Assembly: GCF_002906155.1 (NCBI RefSeq)
Contig: NZ_MUJK01000001.1
Location: 1,364,001 to 1,428,000, forward strand
Direction of reading: 5' to 3'
Length of the DNA stretch: 64,000 bases
From: Pseudomonas laurylsulfativorans
GTDB taxonomy: Bacteria > Pseudomonadota > Gammaproteobacteria > Pseudomonadales > Pseudomonadaceae
In this document: one piece after another, positions 8,306 to 17,438 of the stretch
How the letters are laid out: each line of letters opens with the position of its first letter
Numbering within the stretch: the first letter of the stretch is position 1
Translations under genes and position numbers: made by a program
The notes under the pieces: generated by a model
Databases searched by the model: none
Told to the model about the DNA's origin: nothing
The model's input: the letters and a program-made list of their open reading frames with translations, nothing else

Positions 8306-9796
8306 TTAGAGCTTGATCCAGGTCGCTTTGAGTTCGGTGTATTTGTCGAACGCGTGCAGCGATTTGTCCCGACCATTGCCCGATTGCTTGAACCCGCCGA
8401 ACGGCGCGGTCATGTCGCCGCCGTCGTACTGGTTGACCCAGACGCTGCCGGCACGCAAGCCACGGGCGAAGGTGTGGGCCTTGCTCAGGTTGCTGGTCCA
8501 CACACCGGCGGCCAGGCCAAAGATGCTGTCGTTGGCAATCGCCAGGGCTTCTTCAGCGGTATCGAAGGTGATGACCGACAGCACCGGGCCGAAGATCTCT
8601 TCCTGGGCGATGGTCATGGCGTTGGTCACGCCGTCGAAAATCGTCGGTTCCACGTACTGGCCGCCGGTCTCTTCGAGGGTGCGGCTGCCGCCGGCGATCA
8701 GTTCGGCGCCCTGCTCTTTGCCGATACCGATGTAGCGCAGCACGTTATCCAGTTGACGCTGGTCAACGACCGCACCAACGGTGGTCGCAGGATCGAGCGC
8801 GTGACCCGGCTTCCAGGCTTGCAGGGCTTCCACCAGCAGCGGGATGAACTGCTCGCGAATCGAACGCTCCACCAGCAAGCGCGAACCGGCGGTGCAGACT
8901 TCGCCCTGGTTGAAGGCGATGCCGCTGGCCGCTGCCTGTGCAGCCGCGCGCAAATCCGGCGCGTCGGCGAACACCACGTTCGGGCTCTTGCCCCCCGCTT
9001 CGGCCCAGACGCGTTTCATGTTGCTTTGCCCGGCGTAGATCATCAGCTGCTTGGCAATCGCCGTGGAGCCGGTGAAGGCCAGTACGTCGACGTCCATGTG
9101 CAACGCCAGTGCCTTGCCAACGGTGTGGCCGTAGCCCGGCAGGACGTTGAACACGCCTTTCGGAATGCCGGCGTCGAGTGCCAGCTGCGCGATGCGGATC
9201 GCTGTCAGCGGGGACTTTTCCGAAGGCTTGAGGATGAACGAGTTGCCCATCGCCAGGGCCGGGGCGAATTTCCAGCTGGCCATGATCAGCGGGAAGTTCC
9301 ACGGCACGATGGCCGCGACCACGCCGGCCGCTTCGCGCGTCACCAGGCCAAGCTGATCGTGGGGCGTGGCGGCGACTTCGTCGTAGACCTTGTCGATGGC
9401 TTCGGCGGTCCAGCGGATCGCGTTGGCGGTCGCCGGAATGTCGATGCTCATGGCGTCGCTGATCGGCTTGCCCATATCGAGGGTTTCGAGCAGGGCAAGT
9501 TCTTCCTGGTTCGCCAGGATCAGGTCGGCGAAACGGATCAGGATGCGCTTGCGCTCGGCCGGGGCCAGGTTGGCCCAGACGCCGGATTCGAAGGTACGGC
9601 GCGCCACGGCGACGGCTGCATTGGCGTCGGCTTCGTCGGTGCTGGCGACGTTCGCCAGGAAGCGACCGTCCACCGGACTGATGCATTCGAACGTAGCGCC
9701 ACTGGCGGCCGCGCAGTATTGGCCGTCAATGAATGCGCGACCTTCAATAGAGAGGGACTGGAAGCGTTGCTCCCAATCGCTGCGAGTGTTTGTCAT
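8306..9796 (-). CDS. puuC: Gamma-glutamyl-aminoaldehyde dehydrogenase (PuuC/KauB-type ALDH)
   Basis: A 496-residue NAD(P)-dependent aldehyde dehydrogenase, normal length. Landmarks: PWNFPLIMASWK near 165, FTGSTAIAKQLM near 242, the catalytic Glu region WAEAGGKSPNVV near 265 (EAGGKSP in place of the common ELGGKSP), and the catalytic Cys in FNQGEVCTAGSRLLVE near 300. The C-terminal PFGGFKQSGNGRDKSLHAFDKYTELK is typical of PuuC/KauB/AldH enzymes. It should oxidise gamma-glutamyl-gamma-aminobutyraldehyde to gamma-glutamyl-GABA; Pseudomonas KauB enzymes also take related aminoaldehydes. It sits between puuA and puuB on one strand. Confidence 0.9.
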   Translation of the reverse strand: MTNTRSDWEQRFQSLSIEGRAFIDGQYCAAASGATFECISPVDGRFLANVASTDEADANAAVAVARRTFESGVWANLAPAERKRILIRFADLILANQEELALLETLDMGKPISDAMSIDIPATANAIRWTAEAIDKVYDEVAATPHDQLGLVTREAAGVVAAIVPWNFPLIMASWKFAPALAMGNSFILKPSEKSPLTAIRIAQLALDAGIPKGVFNVLPGYGHTVGKALALHMDVDVLAFTGSTAIAKQLMIYAGQSNMKRVWAEAGGKSPNVVFADAPDLRAAAQAAASGIAFNQGEVCTAGSRLLVERSIREQFIPLLVEALQAWKPGHALDPATTVGAVVDQRQLDNVLRYIGIGKEQGAELIAGGSRTLEETGGQYVEPTIFDGVTNAMTIAQEEIFGPVLSVITFDTAEEALAIANDSIFGLAAGVWTSNLSKAHTFARGLRAGSVWVNQYDGGDMTAPFGGFKQSGNGRDKSLHAFDKYTELKATWIKL

Positions 9797-9870
9797 GGTT
9801 GTGACTCGACGCAGGGGAATTGAGTGATCGTCGGACGGACGCCCGCCCAATCAAAAAATGAAATGAGATC

Positions 9871-9964
9871 CCTGTAGGAGCTGGCTTGCCAGCGATGGCG
9901 TCATCACAGTCAACATTGATGGCGTCTGATCCACCGCAATCGCTGGCAAGCCAGCCCCTACAGG
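9871..9964. repeat. REP doublet between puuA and puuC
   Basis: Inverted copies of a GTAGGAGCTGGCTTGCCAGCGA variant at 9871-9899 and 9937-9964. Being inside the operon, it may stabilise or partition the message. Confidence 0.85.
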
Positions 9965-10005
9965 GTCGGCGCCGTACACAGTTTTTGTGTACGCCGCCAA
10001 CGCCG

Positions 10006-11382
10006 TCAAACGGTGTGCAAGTACCAGTTGTACTCAAGGTCCGAGATGGAGTTCTCGAACTCGGCCAGCTCGCTTTCCTTGCACGCCACGAACACGTCGA
10101 TGTACAGCGGGTCGATGTACCTGGCCATGACTTCGCTGTCGTCCAGCTCGCGCAGGGCATCGCGCAGGTTGTTCGGCAGGCTCTGCTCGTTCTGCTCGTA
10201 GCTGTTGCCTTCCACCGGTGCGCCCGGTTCGATCTGGTTGGTCAGGCCGTGGTGGACACCGGCCAATACCGACGCCATCAGCAGGTACGGGTTGGCATCG
10301 GCGCCCGCTACGCGGTGCTCGATGCGCACCGAGTCTGGCGAACCGGTCGGCACACGCACGGCCACGGTGCGGTTGTCGATGCCCCAGCTCGGCGAATTCG
10401 GCACATAGAACTGTGCGCCGAAACGACGGTACGAGTTGACGTTCGGGCAAAGGAACGCCATCTGCGCCGGCAGGGTCTCGAGCACACCGCCGATCGCGTG
10501 ACGCAGTGCGGCGTTCTGCTCGGGATCCTCGCTGGCAAAGATGTTGTTGCCTTCTTTGTCGAGAATCGAAATGTGCACGTGCAGACCGTTACCCGCCTGG
10601 CCCGGATACGGCTTGGCCATGAAGGTAGTGTCCATCTCGTGGTCGTAGGCGATGTTCTTCACCAGACGCTTGAGCAGGACCGCGTAGTCGCACGCCTTGA
10701 TCGGGTCAGCCACGTGGTGCAGGTTGACTTCGAACTGCGCCGGGGCGCTTTCCTTGACGATGGCGTCAGCTGGGATGCCCTGCTCTTTAGCGCCTTCGAG
10801 GATGTCTTGCAGGCAGTCGACGTATTCGTCGAGATCATCGATCAGGTACACCTGGGTCGACATCGGACGCTTGCCGGATACCGGCGAACGTGGCGATTGC
10901 GGACGACCGTTCACGTTGTCCTGGTCGATCAGGTAGAACTCCAGCTCGAACGCGGCGCAGATGGTCAGGCCCATGTCGTCGAACTTGCGCACGATATTGG
11001 CCAGTACTTCACGCGGGTCGGCGAAGAATGGCTGGCCTTCGAGTTCGTGCATGGTCATCAGCAGTTGCGCGGTCGGGCGCTTCTGCCAGGGTTCGATGCT
11101 CAGGGTGCCCGGGATTGGGTAGCAGATCCGGTCGGAGTCGCCGATGTCCAGACCCAGGCCGGTGCTTTCCACCGTGGAGCCGTTGATGTCCAGAGCAAAC
11201 AGAGACGCTGGCAGGTTGATGCCTTTCTCGTAAACCTTATGAAGACTGGTGCGCTCGATGCGCTTGCCGCGCACCACACCGTTCATATCCGCAATCAGAA
11301 GGTCGACGTACAAAACCTCAGGATGTTTCTTAAGGAATGCGTTTGCTTCGTTGAGTTGAACGGCACGCAGAGGGACCGACAT
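10006..11382 (-). CDS. puuA: Glutamate-putrescine ligase (glutamine-synthetase family, PuuA/PauA)
   Basis: A 458-residue GS-like enzyme. The catalytic domain shows CAAFELEFYLID near 142 (metal-binding Glu residues), QFEVNLHHVADP near 215, NGLHVHISILDK near 265, and RRFGAQFYVPNSPSWGIDNRTVAVRVP near 335 with the phosphate-binding Arg residues. In PuuA/PauA enzymes putrescine replaces ammonia and is gamma-glutamylated at ATP expense, the first step of the pathway. It is the first gene of the minus-strand catabolic set and diverges from puuD across 283 bp. ATG 11382 has AGGTG upstream. Pseudomonas species carry several such paralogues, so the preferred amine is uncertain. Confidence 0.9.
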   Translation of the reverse strand: MSVPLRAVQLNEANAFLKKHPEVLYVDLLIADMNGVVRGKRIERTSLHKVYEKGINLPASLFALDINGSTVESTGLGLDIGDSDRICYPIPGTLSIEPWQKRPTAQLLMTMHELEGQPFFADPREVLANIVRKFDDMGLTICAAFELEFYLIDQDNVNGRPQSPRSPVSGKRPMSTQVYLIDDLDEYVDCLQDILEGAKEQGIPADAIVKESAPAQFEVNLHHVADPIKACDYAVLLKRLVKNIAYDHEMDTTFMAKPYPGQAGNGLHVHISILDKEGNNIFASEDPEQNAALRHAIGGVLETLPAQMAFLCPNVNSYRRFGAQFYVPNSPSWGIDNRTVAVRVPTGSPDSVRIEHRVAGADANPYLLMASVLAGVHHGLTNQIEPGAPVEGNSYEQNEQSLPNNLRDALRELDDSEVMARYIDPLYIDVFVACKESELAEFENSISDLEYNWYLHTV

Positions 11383-11399
11383 GATGCACCTATTTTTTA

Positions 11400-11419
11400 C
11401 TGTTAATTATTATGTTCAC
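11400..11419. promoter_or_regulatory. PuuR-like operator candidate upstream of puuA
   Basis: CTGTTAATTATTATGTTCAC lies just upstream of the puuA start. Its reverse strand contains ACATAATAATTAACA, which matches 11 of 15 bases of the E. coli PuuR box as I remember it (AAAATATAATGAACA). It shares GTTAATTA with the site at 11595. Confidence 0.4.
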
Positions 11420-11594
11420 CGCCCTTTCACGAGCCCAGTCAATCCGAAAGGCAAAGTGAAGTCAATAGCGAACACTTGGCCTTTCAGCGTTTATTTTCGG
11501 GCACTTCAGAGGCACGAGGGTGCCAGATACTCCCTAAAACGCCCGTAAATCCTGAAGATCGGACGTGCGGCGTTTAGAATTTTTTACATGAGAG

Positions 11595-11614
11595 TTGTTA
11601 ATTAAAATCAACAA
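11595..11614. promoter_or_regulatory. PuuR-like palindromic operator candidate upstream of puuD
   Basis: TTGTTAATTAAAATCAACAA is an imperfect 20-bp palindrome (8 of 10 arm positions pair) about 50 bp before puuD. Both strands read close to the remembered PuuR box. The divergent puuA/puuD promoters should lie between this and the 11400 site; the remaining gap shows nothing else. Confidence 0.4.
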
Positions 11615-11665
11615 GGCTAAGCTCCGGAAAAGCTCGTTCAAGTGTCAAACTTCGAGGTGATAAAA

Positions 11666-12427
11666 ATGGCATTCAAGCCATTGATCGGCGTTACTGCGTG
11701 CGTCAAACAGATTGGCCTGCACCCCTACCACATCAGCGGCGACAAGTACTTGCGTGCTGTCAGCGTTGCGGCGCTGGGGCTGCCTGTCGTTATTCCTTCT
11801 TTGGCTGAACTGACCGAAATCGATGACCTGCTGCCGCAGCTCGACGGTCTGTTGCTGACCGGCTCGCCGTCGAACGTGGAACCCTTCCACTATCAAGGCC
11901 CCGACAGCACCCCCGGTACGGAGCACGATCCGCAACGGGACCGCACCACCCTGCCGCTGATCCGCGCAGCCATCGCTGCCGGCGTTCCGGTGCTCGGCAT
12001 CTGCCGAGGCTTCCAGGAAATGAACGTGGCGTTCGGTGGCAGCCTGCATCAGAAAGTCCATGAGCTGCCGGGCTTCCTTGATCACCGTGAAGCCAACCAC
12101 CCGGACCTGGCTGTGCAATACGCGCCGGCCCATGCGGTGAACGTGCAGCCCGGTGGCGTGTTCGAAGCGCTGGACCTGCCTGCGGTGTTCCAGGTCAACT
12201 CGATTCACAGCCAGGGCATCGACCGCCTCGCACCCGGACTGCGCGCCGAAGCCGTCGCCCCCGATGGCCTGATCGAGGCGATTTCGGTCGAACACAGCAA
12301 GGCCTTCGCCCTCGGCGTGCAATGGCACCCGGAATGGCAAGTGCTGGATAACCCTCCTTACTTGAGTATTTTCCAGGCGTTCGGCGAAGCCTGCCGGCAA
12401 CGGGCGGCGCTGCGTCACTCGAGCTGA
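11666..12427 (+). CDS. puuD: Gamma-glutamyl-GABA hydrolase (class I glutamine amidotransferase, PuuD/SpuA)
   Basis: A 253-residue peptidase C26-type enzyme. The nucleophile elbow GICRGFQEMNVAFGG lies near residue 112 (catalytic Cys), and the His-Glu pair in LGVQWHPEWQ near 227. It hydrolyses gamma-glutamyl-GABA to GABA and glutamate, the last step of the pathway. ATG 11666 is preferred because GAGGTG sits seven bases upstream; the GTG at 11642 has no ribosome site. It is transcribed away from puuA and precedes the potGHIF transporter genes by 351 bp, which contain a REP pair. Confidence 0.92.
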   Translation: MAFKPLIGVTACVKQIGLHPYHISGDKYLRAVSVAALGLPVVIPSLAELTEIDDLLPQLDGLLLTGSPSNVEPFHYQGPDSTPGTEHDPQRDRTTLPLIRAAIAAGVPVLGICRGFQEMNVAFGGSLHQKVHELPGFLDHREANHPDLAVQYAPAHAVNVQPGGVFEALDLPAVFQVNSIHSQGIDRLAPGLRAEAVAPDGLIEAISVEHSKAFALGVQWHPEWQVLDNPPYLSIFQAFGEACRQRAALRHSS

Positions 12428-12583
12428 CGACCCAAACCCACATTCAACGATTGACTGCCCACGCGAGCGGGCAGGCGCTTTTGCGCGTCCCGCTCGCCAG
12501 AACAACACACTGCGATAACAACAAGTACTACCAGGCAGCCAGGACGGCGGCGCCGAATTAACCCGGAGGTGGGAAACGCAATT

Positions 12584-12690
12584 CCCTGTAGGAGCGAGCC
12601 TGCTCGCGATGGATGTCCGGACACCGCGGGCATTCAGACTGCCAGCGTCATCGTTGGCGACCATCGCGAGCAGGCTCGCTCCTACAAGGG
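12584..12690. repeat. REP doublet between puuD and potG
   Basis: Inverted GTAGGAGCGAGCCTGCTCGCGA copies at 12584-12612 and 12659-12690. The remaining parts of the 351-bp gap (12428-12583 and 12691-12778) show no gene. Confidence 0.85.
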
Positions 12691-12778
12691 ATCAGCGCGG
12701 ACCGGCTTCACGGGTTTGCAATCCACTATTAAGCCGGGCCGCGTTGGCCTGGCGACTGAAACCTGTTGGGAGTTTCAC

Positions 12779-13921
12779 ATGGCAAACGCCTCCAGCATTT
12801 ACAGGAAGGCTCTTGAAGGTCACCAGGCACCGAAAAAGGTGTTGGTGAAAGTCGATCGCGTCACCAAGAAATTCGACGAAACCACCGCCGTGGACGATGT
12901 GTCCCTGGAAATCCACCAGGGTGAAATCTTCGCCCTGCTCGGCGGTTCCGGCTCCGGCAAATCGACGCTGCTGCGCATGCTCGCCGGCTTCGAGCGCCCG
13001 ACCGAAGGCCGGATTCTGCTCGACGGTGTCGACATCACCGACATGCCGCCGTATGAACGACCGATCAACATGATGTTCCAGTCCTACGCGCTGTTCCCGC
13101 ACATGACCGTGGCGCAGAACATCGCCTTCGGCCTCAAGCAGGACCGTTTGCCAGCCGCCGAAATCGACGCCCGCGTGCAGGAAATGCTGCGCCTGGTGCA
13201 CATGACCCAGTACGCCAAGCGCAAGCCGCACCAACTGTCCGGCGGTCAACGTCAGCGCGTGGCCCTGGCCCGTTCCCTGGCCAAGCGTCCGAAGCTGCTG
13301 CTGCTCGACGAACCGATGGGCGCACTGGATAAAAAGCTGCGTTCGCAAATGCAGCTTGAGCTGGTCGAGATCATCGAGCGCGTCGGCGTGACCTGTGTGA
13401 TGGTGACCCACGATCAGGAAGAGGCCATGACCATGGCCGAGCGCATCGCAATCATGCACCTGGGCTGGATCGCCCAGATCGGCAGCCCGGTCGACATCTA
13501 TGAAGCACCGGTCAGCCGCATGGTCTGCGAATTCATCGGCAACGTGAACGCCTTCGACGGCACCGTTGTAGAAGACCTGGAAGGTCACGCGATCATCCAC
13601 AGCCCGGACCTGGAGCAGAAGATCTACGTCGGCCACGGCGTCAGCACCTCGGTGCAGGACAAGTCGATCACCTACGCGATCCGCCCGGAAAAACTGCTGG
13701 TCAGCACCGTCAAGCCGGAGAACCGCTACAACTGGTCCAGCGGCAAGGTGCATGACATCGCCTACCTCGGCGGTCACTCGGTGTTCTACGTCGAGCTGCC
13801 CGGCGGCAAGATCGTCCAGTCGTTCATGGCCAACGCCGAACGCCGTGGCGCACGTCCAACCTGGGACGACCAGGTCTACGTGTGGTGGGAAGACGACAGC
13901 GGCGTGGTACTGCGCGCATGA
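12779..13921 (+). CDS. potG: Polyamine ABC transporter ATP-binding protein
   Basis: A 380-residue ABC ATPase of the PotA/PotG class. Walker A is GGSGSGKST near 54, the Q-loop MFQSYALFPH near 97, the signature LSGGQRQRVALARSL near 150, Walker B LLLLDEPMGALD near 172, and the switch His is in MVTHDQEEAMTM near 207. A C-terminal TOBE-like regulatory domain (residues about 255-380) is present. It powers putrescine import with PotF, PotH and PotI. ATG 12779 has GGGAG upstream; the frame continues further back into REP sequence. The stop codon overlaps the potH start (ATGA). Confidence 0.93.
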   Translation: MANASSIYRKALEGHQAPKKVLVKVDRVTKKFDETTAVDDVSLEIHQGEIFALLGGSGSGKSTLLRMLAGFERPTEGRILLDGVDITDMPPYERPINMMFQSYALFPHMTVAQNIAFGLKQDRLPAAEIDARVQEMLRLVHMTQYAKRKPHQLSGGQRQRVALARSLAKRPKLLLLDEPMGALDKKLRSQMQLELVEIIERVGVTCVMVTHDQEEAMTMAERIAIMHLGWIAQIGSPVDIYEAPVSRMVCEFIGNVNAFDGTVVEDLEGHAIIHSPDLEQKIYVGHGVSTSVQDKSITYAIRPEKLLVSTVKPENRYNWSSGKVHDIAYLGGHSVFYVELPGGKIVQSFMANAERRGARPTWDDQVYVWWEDDSGVVLRA

Positions 13922-14832
13922 AAACCTTCAATCAGCAATTTCTGAGACTGGTCCCCAGCGGGCGCAAGCTCGTCATCGGGATTCCCTTCATCTGGCTATT
14001 CCTGTTCTTCATGTTGCCGTTCTTCCTGGTGATGAAGATCAGCTTCTCGGAAGCGGCCCTGGCCATTCCGCCCTACTCGGAGATCTACACCTACGCCGAG
14101 CAGAAATTCCAGCTGTTGCTCAACATCGGCAACTACACCCTGCTGGGCCAGGACGAGCTGTACCTGTCCGCCTACCTGGGTTCGTTGAAGGTCGCGTTTT
14201 TCAGCACGCTGATGTGCCTGGTGATCGGCTTCCCGATGGCCTACGCCATCACCAAGGCCAGCAAGGAAGCGCAGAACGTCCTGATGCTGTTGATCATGAT
14301 GCCGACCTGGACCGCGATCCTGATCCGCGTTTATGCGTGGATGGGCATCCTCAGCAACAACGGCCTGCTCAACGCGTTTTTGATGTGGACCGGGCTGACT
14401 TCGCACCCGATCGAGATCCTCAACACCAACACCGCCGTGTACATCGGGGTCGTCTACGCCTACCTGCCGTTCATGGTGCTGCCGCTGTACGCCAACCTGG
14501 TCAAGCATGACCAGAGCCTGCTGGAAGCCGCGTCGGACCTGGGTTCGAGCACCTTCAACAGCTTCTGGAAAATCACCGTGCCACTGGCCAAGAACGGCAT
14601 CATCGCCGGCTGCATGCTGGTGTTCATTCCGGTGGTCGGTGAGTTCGTGATTCCGGAACTGCTCGGCGGCCCGGAAACCCTGATGATCGGCCGTGTGTTG
14701 TGGCAAGAGTTCTTCAACAACCGCGACTGGCCGGTGGCGTCTGCCCTGGCGGTGGTGATGCTGTTGATCCTGATTGTGCCGATTCTGCTGTTCAACCGCA
14801 GTCAGGCCAAAGAGATGGAGGCACGGGGATGA
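13918..14832 (+). CDS. potH: Polyamine ABC transporter permease
   Basis: A 304-residue inner-membrane permease with about six hydrophobic segments. The EAA-loop region EAASDLGSSTFNSFWKITVPLAKNG near residue 200 contacts the ATPase. It starts inside the potG stop (ATGA) and ends inside the potI start (ATGA), so the three are translationally coupled. It matches the PotB/PotH family in length and in the motif SFSEAA after the first membrane segment. Confidence 0.93.
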   Translation: MKTFNQQFLRLVPSGRKLVIGIPFIWLFLFFMLPFFLVMKISFSEAALAIPPYSEIYTYAEQKFQLLLNIGNYTLLGQDELYLSAYLGSLKVAFFSTLMCLVIGFPMAYAITKASKEAQNVLMLLIMMPTWTAILIRVYAWMGILSNNGLLNAFLMWTGLTSHPIEILNTNTAVYIGVVYAYLPFMVLPLYANLVKHDQSLLEAASDLGSSTFNSFWKITVPLAKNGIIAGCMLVFIPVVGEFVIPELLGGPETLMIGRVLWQEFFNNRDWPVASALAVVMLLILIVPILLFNRSQAKEMEARG

Positions 14833-15713
14833 AACGCTTCGGATTTTCAAAGTTCATGCTGATTTTCGGCCTGTCGTTTATCTACCTGCCGATGCTGATT
14901 CTGGTGATCTACTCGTTCAACGCCTCCAAGCTGGTGACGGTGTGGGGTGGCTGGTCGTTCAAGTGGTATGCCGGTTTGCTCGACAACACCCAACTGATGG
15001 GTTCGGTAGTGCGCTCGCTGGAAATCGCCTGCTACACCGCCATCGCGGCGGTGGCCCTGGGTACACTGGCGGCGTTCGTCCTGACCCGCGTTACCCGCTT
15101 CAAGGGTCGCACCTTGTTCGGTGGCCTGGTCACCGCGCCGCTGGTGATGCCTGAGGTGATCACCGGTCTGTCGCTGTTGCTGCTGTTCGTGGCCATGGCG
15201 CAGATGATCGGCTGGCCACAGGAACGCGGCATCGTCACCATCTGGATCGCCCACACCACGTTTTGTGCTGCCTACGTGGCGGTGGTAGTCTCCGCCCGCC
15301 TTCGCGAGCTGGACCTGTCCATCGAAGAAGCGGCCATGGACCTGGGTGCGAAGCCATTCAAGGTGTTTTTCCTGATCACCATCCCGATGATCGCGCCGTC
15401 ACTGGCGGCCGGCGGCATGATGTCGTTCGCCCTGTCGCTGGATGACCTGGTGCTGGCGAGCTTCGTGTCCGGCCCGGGTTCCACGACCCTGCCGATGGAA
15501 GTGTTCTCGGCGGTACGTCTGGGGGTCAAACCCGAGATCAACGCCGTAGCCAGCCTGATCCTGTTGGCGGTTTCCATCGTGACCTTCATGGTCTGGTACT
15601 TCAGCCGCCGCGCCGAAGAAAGCCGCAAGCGCGCGATCCAGGAAGCCATGGACCAGACTGCCAGCGAATCCTGGCAGCAACCGAAAAAACAAATGGCAGG
15701 CGCGACGGCCTAA
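14829..15713 (+). CDS. potI: Polyamine ABC transporter permease
   Basis: A 294-residue permease of the PotC/PotI family with six predicted membrane segments. The EAA loop is EEAAMDLGAKPFKVFFLITIPMIAP near 175. The C-terminus is a charged cytoplasmic tail (RRAEESRKRAIQEAMD). ATG 14829 overlaps the potH stop by four bases. A REP doublet separates it from potF, the binding-protein gene, placed last instead of first. Confidence 0.93.
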   Translation: MKRFGFSKFMLIFGLSFIYLPMLILVIYSFNASKLVTVWGGWSFKWYAGLLDNTQLMGSVVRSLEIACYTAIAAVALGTLAAFVLTRVTRFKGRTLFGGLVTAPLVMPEVITGLSLLLLFVAMAQMIGWPQERGIVTIWIAHTTFCAAYVAVVVSARLRELDLSIEEAAMDLGAKPFKVFFLITIPMIAPSLAAGGMMSFALSLDDLVLASFVSGPGSTTLPMEVFSAVRLGVKPEINAVASLILLAVSIVTFMVWYFSRRAEESRKRAIQEAMDQTASESWQQPKKQMAGATA

Positions 15714-15729
15714 TCGTCGCTCGGTTAAC

Positions 15730-15863
15730 TGTGGCGAGGGGGCTTGCCCCCGTCCGGCTGCGAAGCAGTCGTAAAACCAGTGACTGCGGTGTAACTGAAA
15801 CACCGCGGTGTCTGGTTTTGGGGCCGCTTCGCGGCCCAACGGGGGCAAGCCCCCTCGCCACAA
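15730..15863. repeat. Long inverted REP pair, GGGGGCTTGCCCCC type
   Basis: TGTGGCGAGGGGGCTTGCCC at 15731 onward is repeated inverted at 15838-15862, enclosing GAAGCAGTCG / GCGAAGCGGC-like spacer. The same arrangement recurs at 27105 and 30913, so it is a distinct REP class from the GCGAGC type. Confidence 0.85.
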
Positions 15864-15927
15864 AAGCTCGCTCGCCACAGGTTTTGTGTTCACTGTTTTT
15901 GAATAAAAAAGAAATGGAGTTGTACCG

Positions 15928-17025
15928 ATGAAAATGTTTGGCAGGACTCTGCTGACACTGTCCTTATTGGGCGCAATCGCCACCGGCGCCCAGGCCAACG
16001 ACAAGGTTCTGCGCGTCTACAACTGGTCGGATTACATTGGCCCGGACACCGTCAAGAAGTTCGAAGACGAGACCGGCATCCAGGTGACCTACGATGTGTT
16101 CGACAGCAACGAAACCCTGGAAGCACGCCTGCTGGCGGGCAAATCCGGCTACGACATCGTCGTGCCGTCCAACAGCTTCCTGGCCAAGCAGATCAAGGCC
16201 GGCGTCTACCAGACGCTGGACAAATCGAAGCTGTCGAACTGGAAAAACCTTAACCCGGTGCTGCTGAAAAACGCCTCCGCGAGCGATCCCGAAAACGCCC
16301 ACGCCATCCCGTACATGTGGGGTTCGATCGGCATCGGCTTCAACCCGCAGAAGGTCAAGGAAGTGCTCGGCGCCAACGCCCCGACCAACTCCTGGGACCT
16401 GCTGTTCAAACCGGAGTACGCCGAGAAGCTCAAAGCCTGCGGCATCAGCTTCCTCGACTCGCCAACAGAAATGATCCCGACCGCCCTGCACTACCTGGGC
16501 TACCCGGTGAACGATCAGGACAAACAGCACATCGCCGAAGCCGAGGCGTTGTTCATGAAGATTCGCCCGAACGTGGCGTACTTCCATTCGTCGAAATACA
16601 TCTCGGACCTGGCCAACGGCAACATCTGCGTGGCTGTCGGTTACTCCGGCGACGTGCTGCAGGCCAAGGCCCGCGCCCAGGAAGCCGGGGACAAGGTGAA
16701 GATCGACTACAGCATCCCGAAAGAAGGCGCCGCCAGTTTCTACGACATGCTCGCCATCCCGCGCGATGCCGCCAACGTCGAGAACGCGTACCTGTTCATG
16801 AACTTCCTGATGCGCCCCGACGTGATCGCCGACATCACCAACAGCATCGGCTACAGCAACGCCAACGCCGCGGCCACGCCACTGGTGGATGAAGCCATCC
16901 GCAACGAACCGGGTTCCTACCCATCGGAAGCGGTGATGGCCACGCTCTATGCCGTGCCGGACCAGCCGATCGCCATCCAGCGGATCATGACCCGTGGCTG
17001 GACCAAGGTGAAACTCGGGCAGTAA
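15928..17025 (+). CDS. potF: Periplasmic putrescine-binding protein
   Basis: A 365-residue extracellular solute-binding protein with a signal peptide cleaved after GAQA (residue about 23). The mature start [21 protein letters not shown] is the family hallmark, with the ligand-pocket Trp/Ser/Asp residues in YNWSDYI and later SIGIGFNP and VAVGYSGD. It delivers putrescine or a related polyamine to PotGHI. The last gene of the cluster, followed by a REP pair and a strong terminator about 220 bp further on. The paralogues SpuD (putrescine) and SpuE (spermidine) cannot be distinguished from sequence reading alone. Confidence 0.93.
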   Translation: MKMFGRTLLTLSLLGAIATGAQANDKVLRVYNWSDYIGPDTVKKFEDETGIQVTYDVFDSNETLEARLLAGKSGYDIVVPSNSFLAKQIKAGVYQTLDKSKLSNWKNLNPVLLKNASASDPENAHAIPYMWGSIGIGFNPQKVKEVLGANAPTNSWDLLFKPEYAEKLKACGISFLDSPTEMIPTALHYLGYPVNDQDKQHIAEAEALFMKIRPNVAYFHSSKYISDLANGNICVAVGYSGDVLQAKARAQEAGDKVKIDYSIPKEGAASFYDMLAIPRDAANVENAYLFMNFLMRPDVIADITNSIGYSNANAAATPLVDEAIRNEPGSYPSEAVMATLYAVPDQPIAIQRIMTRGWTKVKLGQ

Positions 17026-17053
17026 TTCACTGAGCAGATTGGCTGAACCTGGA

Positions 17054-17130
17054 ATCGCTTTCGCGAGCAGGCTCGCTCCCACAGGAGGACGCAATCCAAA
17101 GTGGGAGCGAGCCTGCTCGCGAAGAGGCCA
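17054..17130. repeat. REP doublet after potF
   Basis: Copies at 17054-17084 and 17099-17127 in tail-to-tail arrangement with only about 15 bp between, forming one long potential hairpin. Confidence 0.85.
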
Positions 17131-17245
17131 GAACAGCCAGCACACATTTCAGCTTTACCCATTTCCGTTCACGCAGCGCCTTACCACCGCTGCCTCTCCT
17201 GCAAGTAGAACGGCCTCACCTGGCTCCCTCGGTTCAGGTGAATTT

Positions 17246-17268
17246 GGCGCCCTCGGGCGCCTTTTTTT
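17246..17268 (+). terminator. Strong intrinsic terminator
   Basis: GGCGCCC (17246-17252) and GGGCGCC (17255-17261) followed by seven T. It may end the potF transcript or a short RNA in the 17130-17268 gap, where a second hairpin TCACCTG...CAGGTGA precedes it. Confidence 0.85.
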
Positions 17269-17368
17269 GGGGCTTTCAATGGTTTGGAGCCCACTTCATT
17301 TTCAGCGTGCCGGCGATGGTCGTTAACGATAACGCGTATGAACCGGATAAACGCGGTGCACTTGAGTC

Positions 17369-17394
17369 CATCGCCAGCAAGCCGGCTCCTAAGG
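17369..17394. repeat. Single degenerate REP copy
   Basis: CCATCGCCAGCAAGCCGGCT with CCTAAGG in place of the usual CCTACAG. Nothing else is seen between the terminator at 17268 and the thpR stop. Confidence 0.65.
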
Positions 17395-17438
17395 GTATTG
17401 CGTTATCTGCCTTCCCGGGATTGCGTGAAGAACCTTTT

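Noticed and set aside
7044..11406. Long plus-strand ORFs opposite puuB, puuC and puuA (7044-8105, 8303-9823, 9886-11406)
   Set aside because: Antisense shadows of well-supported enzymes; composition is Arg/Val/Gly-rich as expected from the reverse of GC-rich codons.
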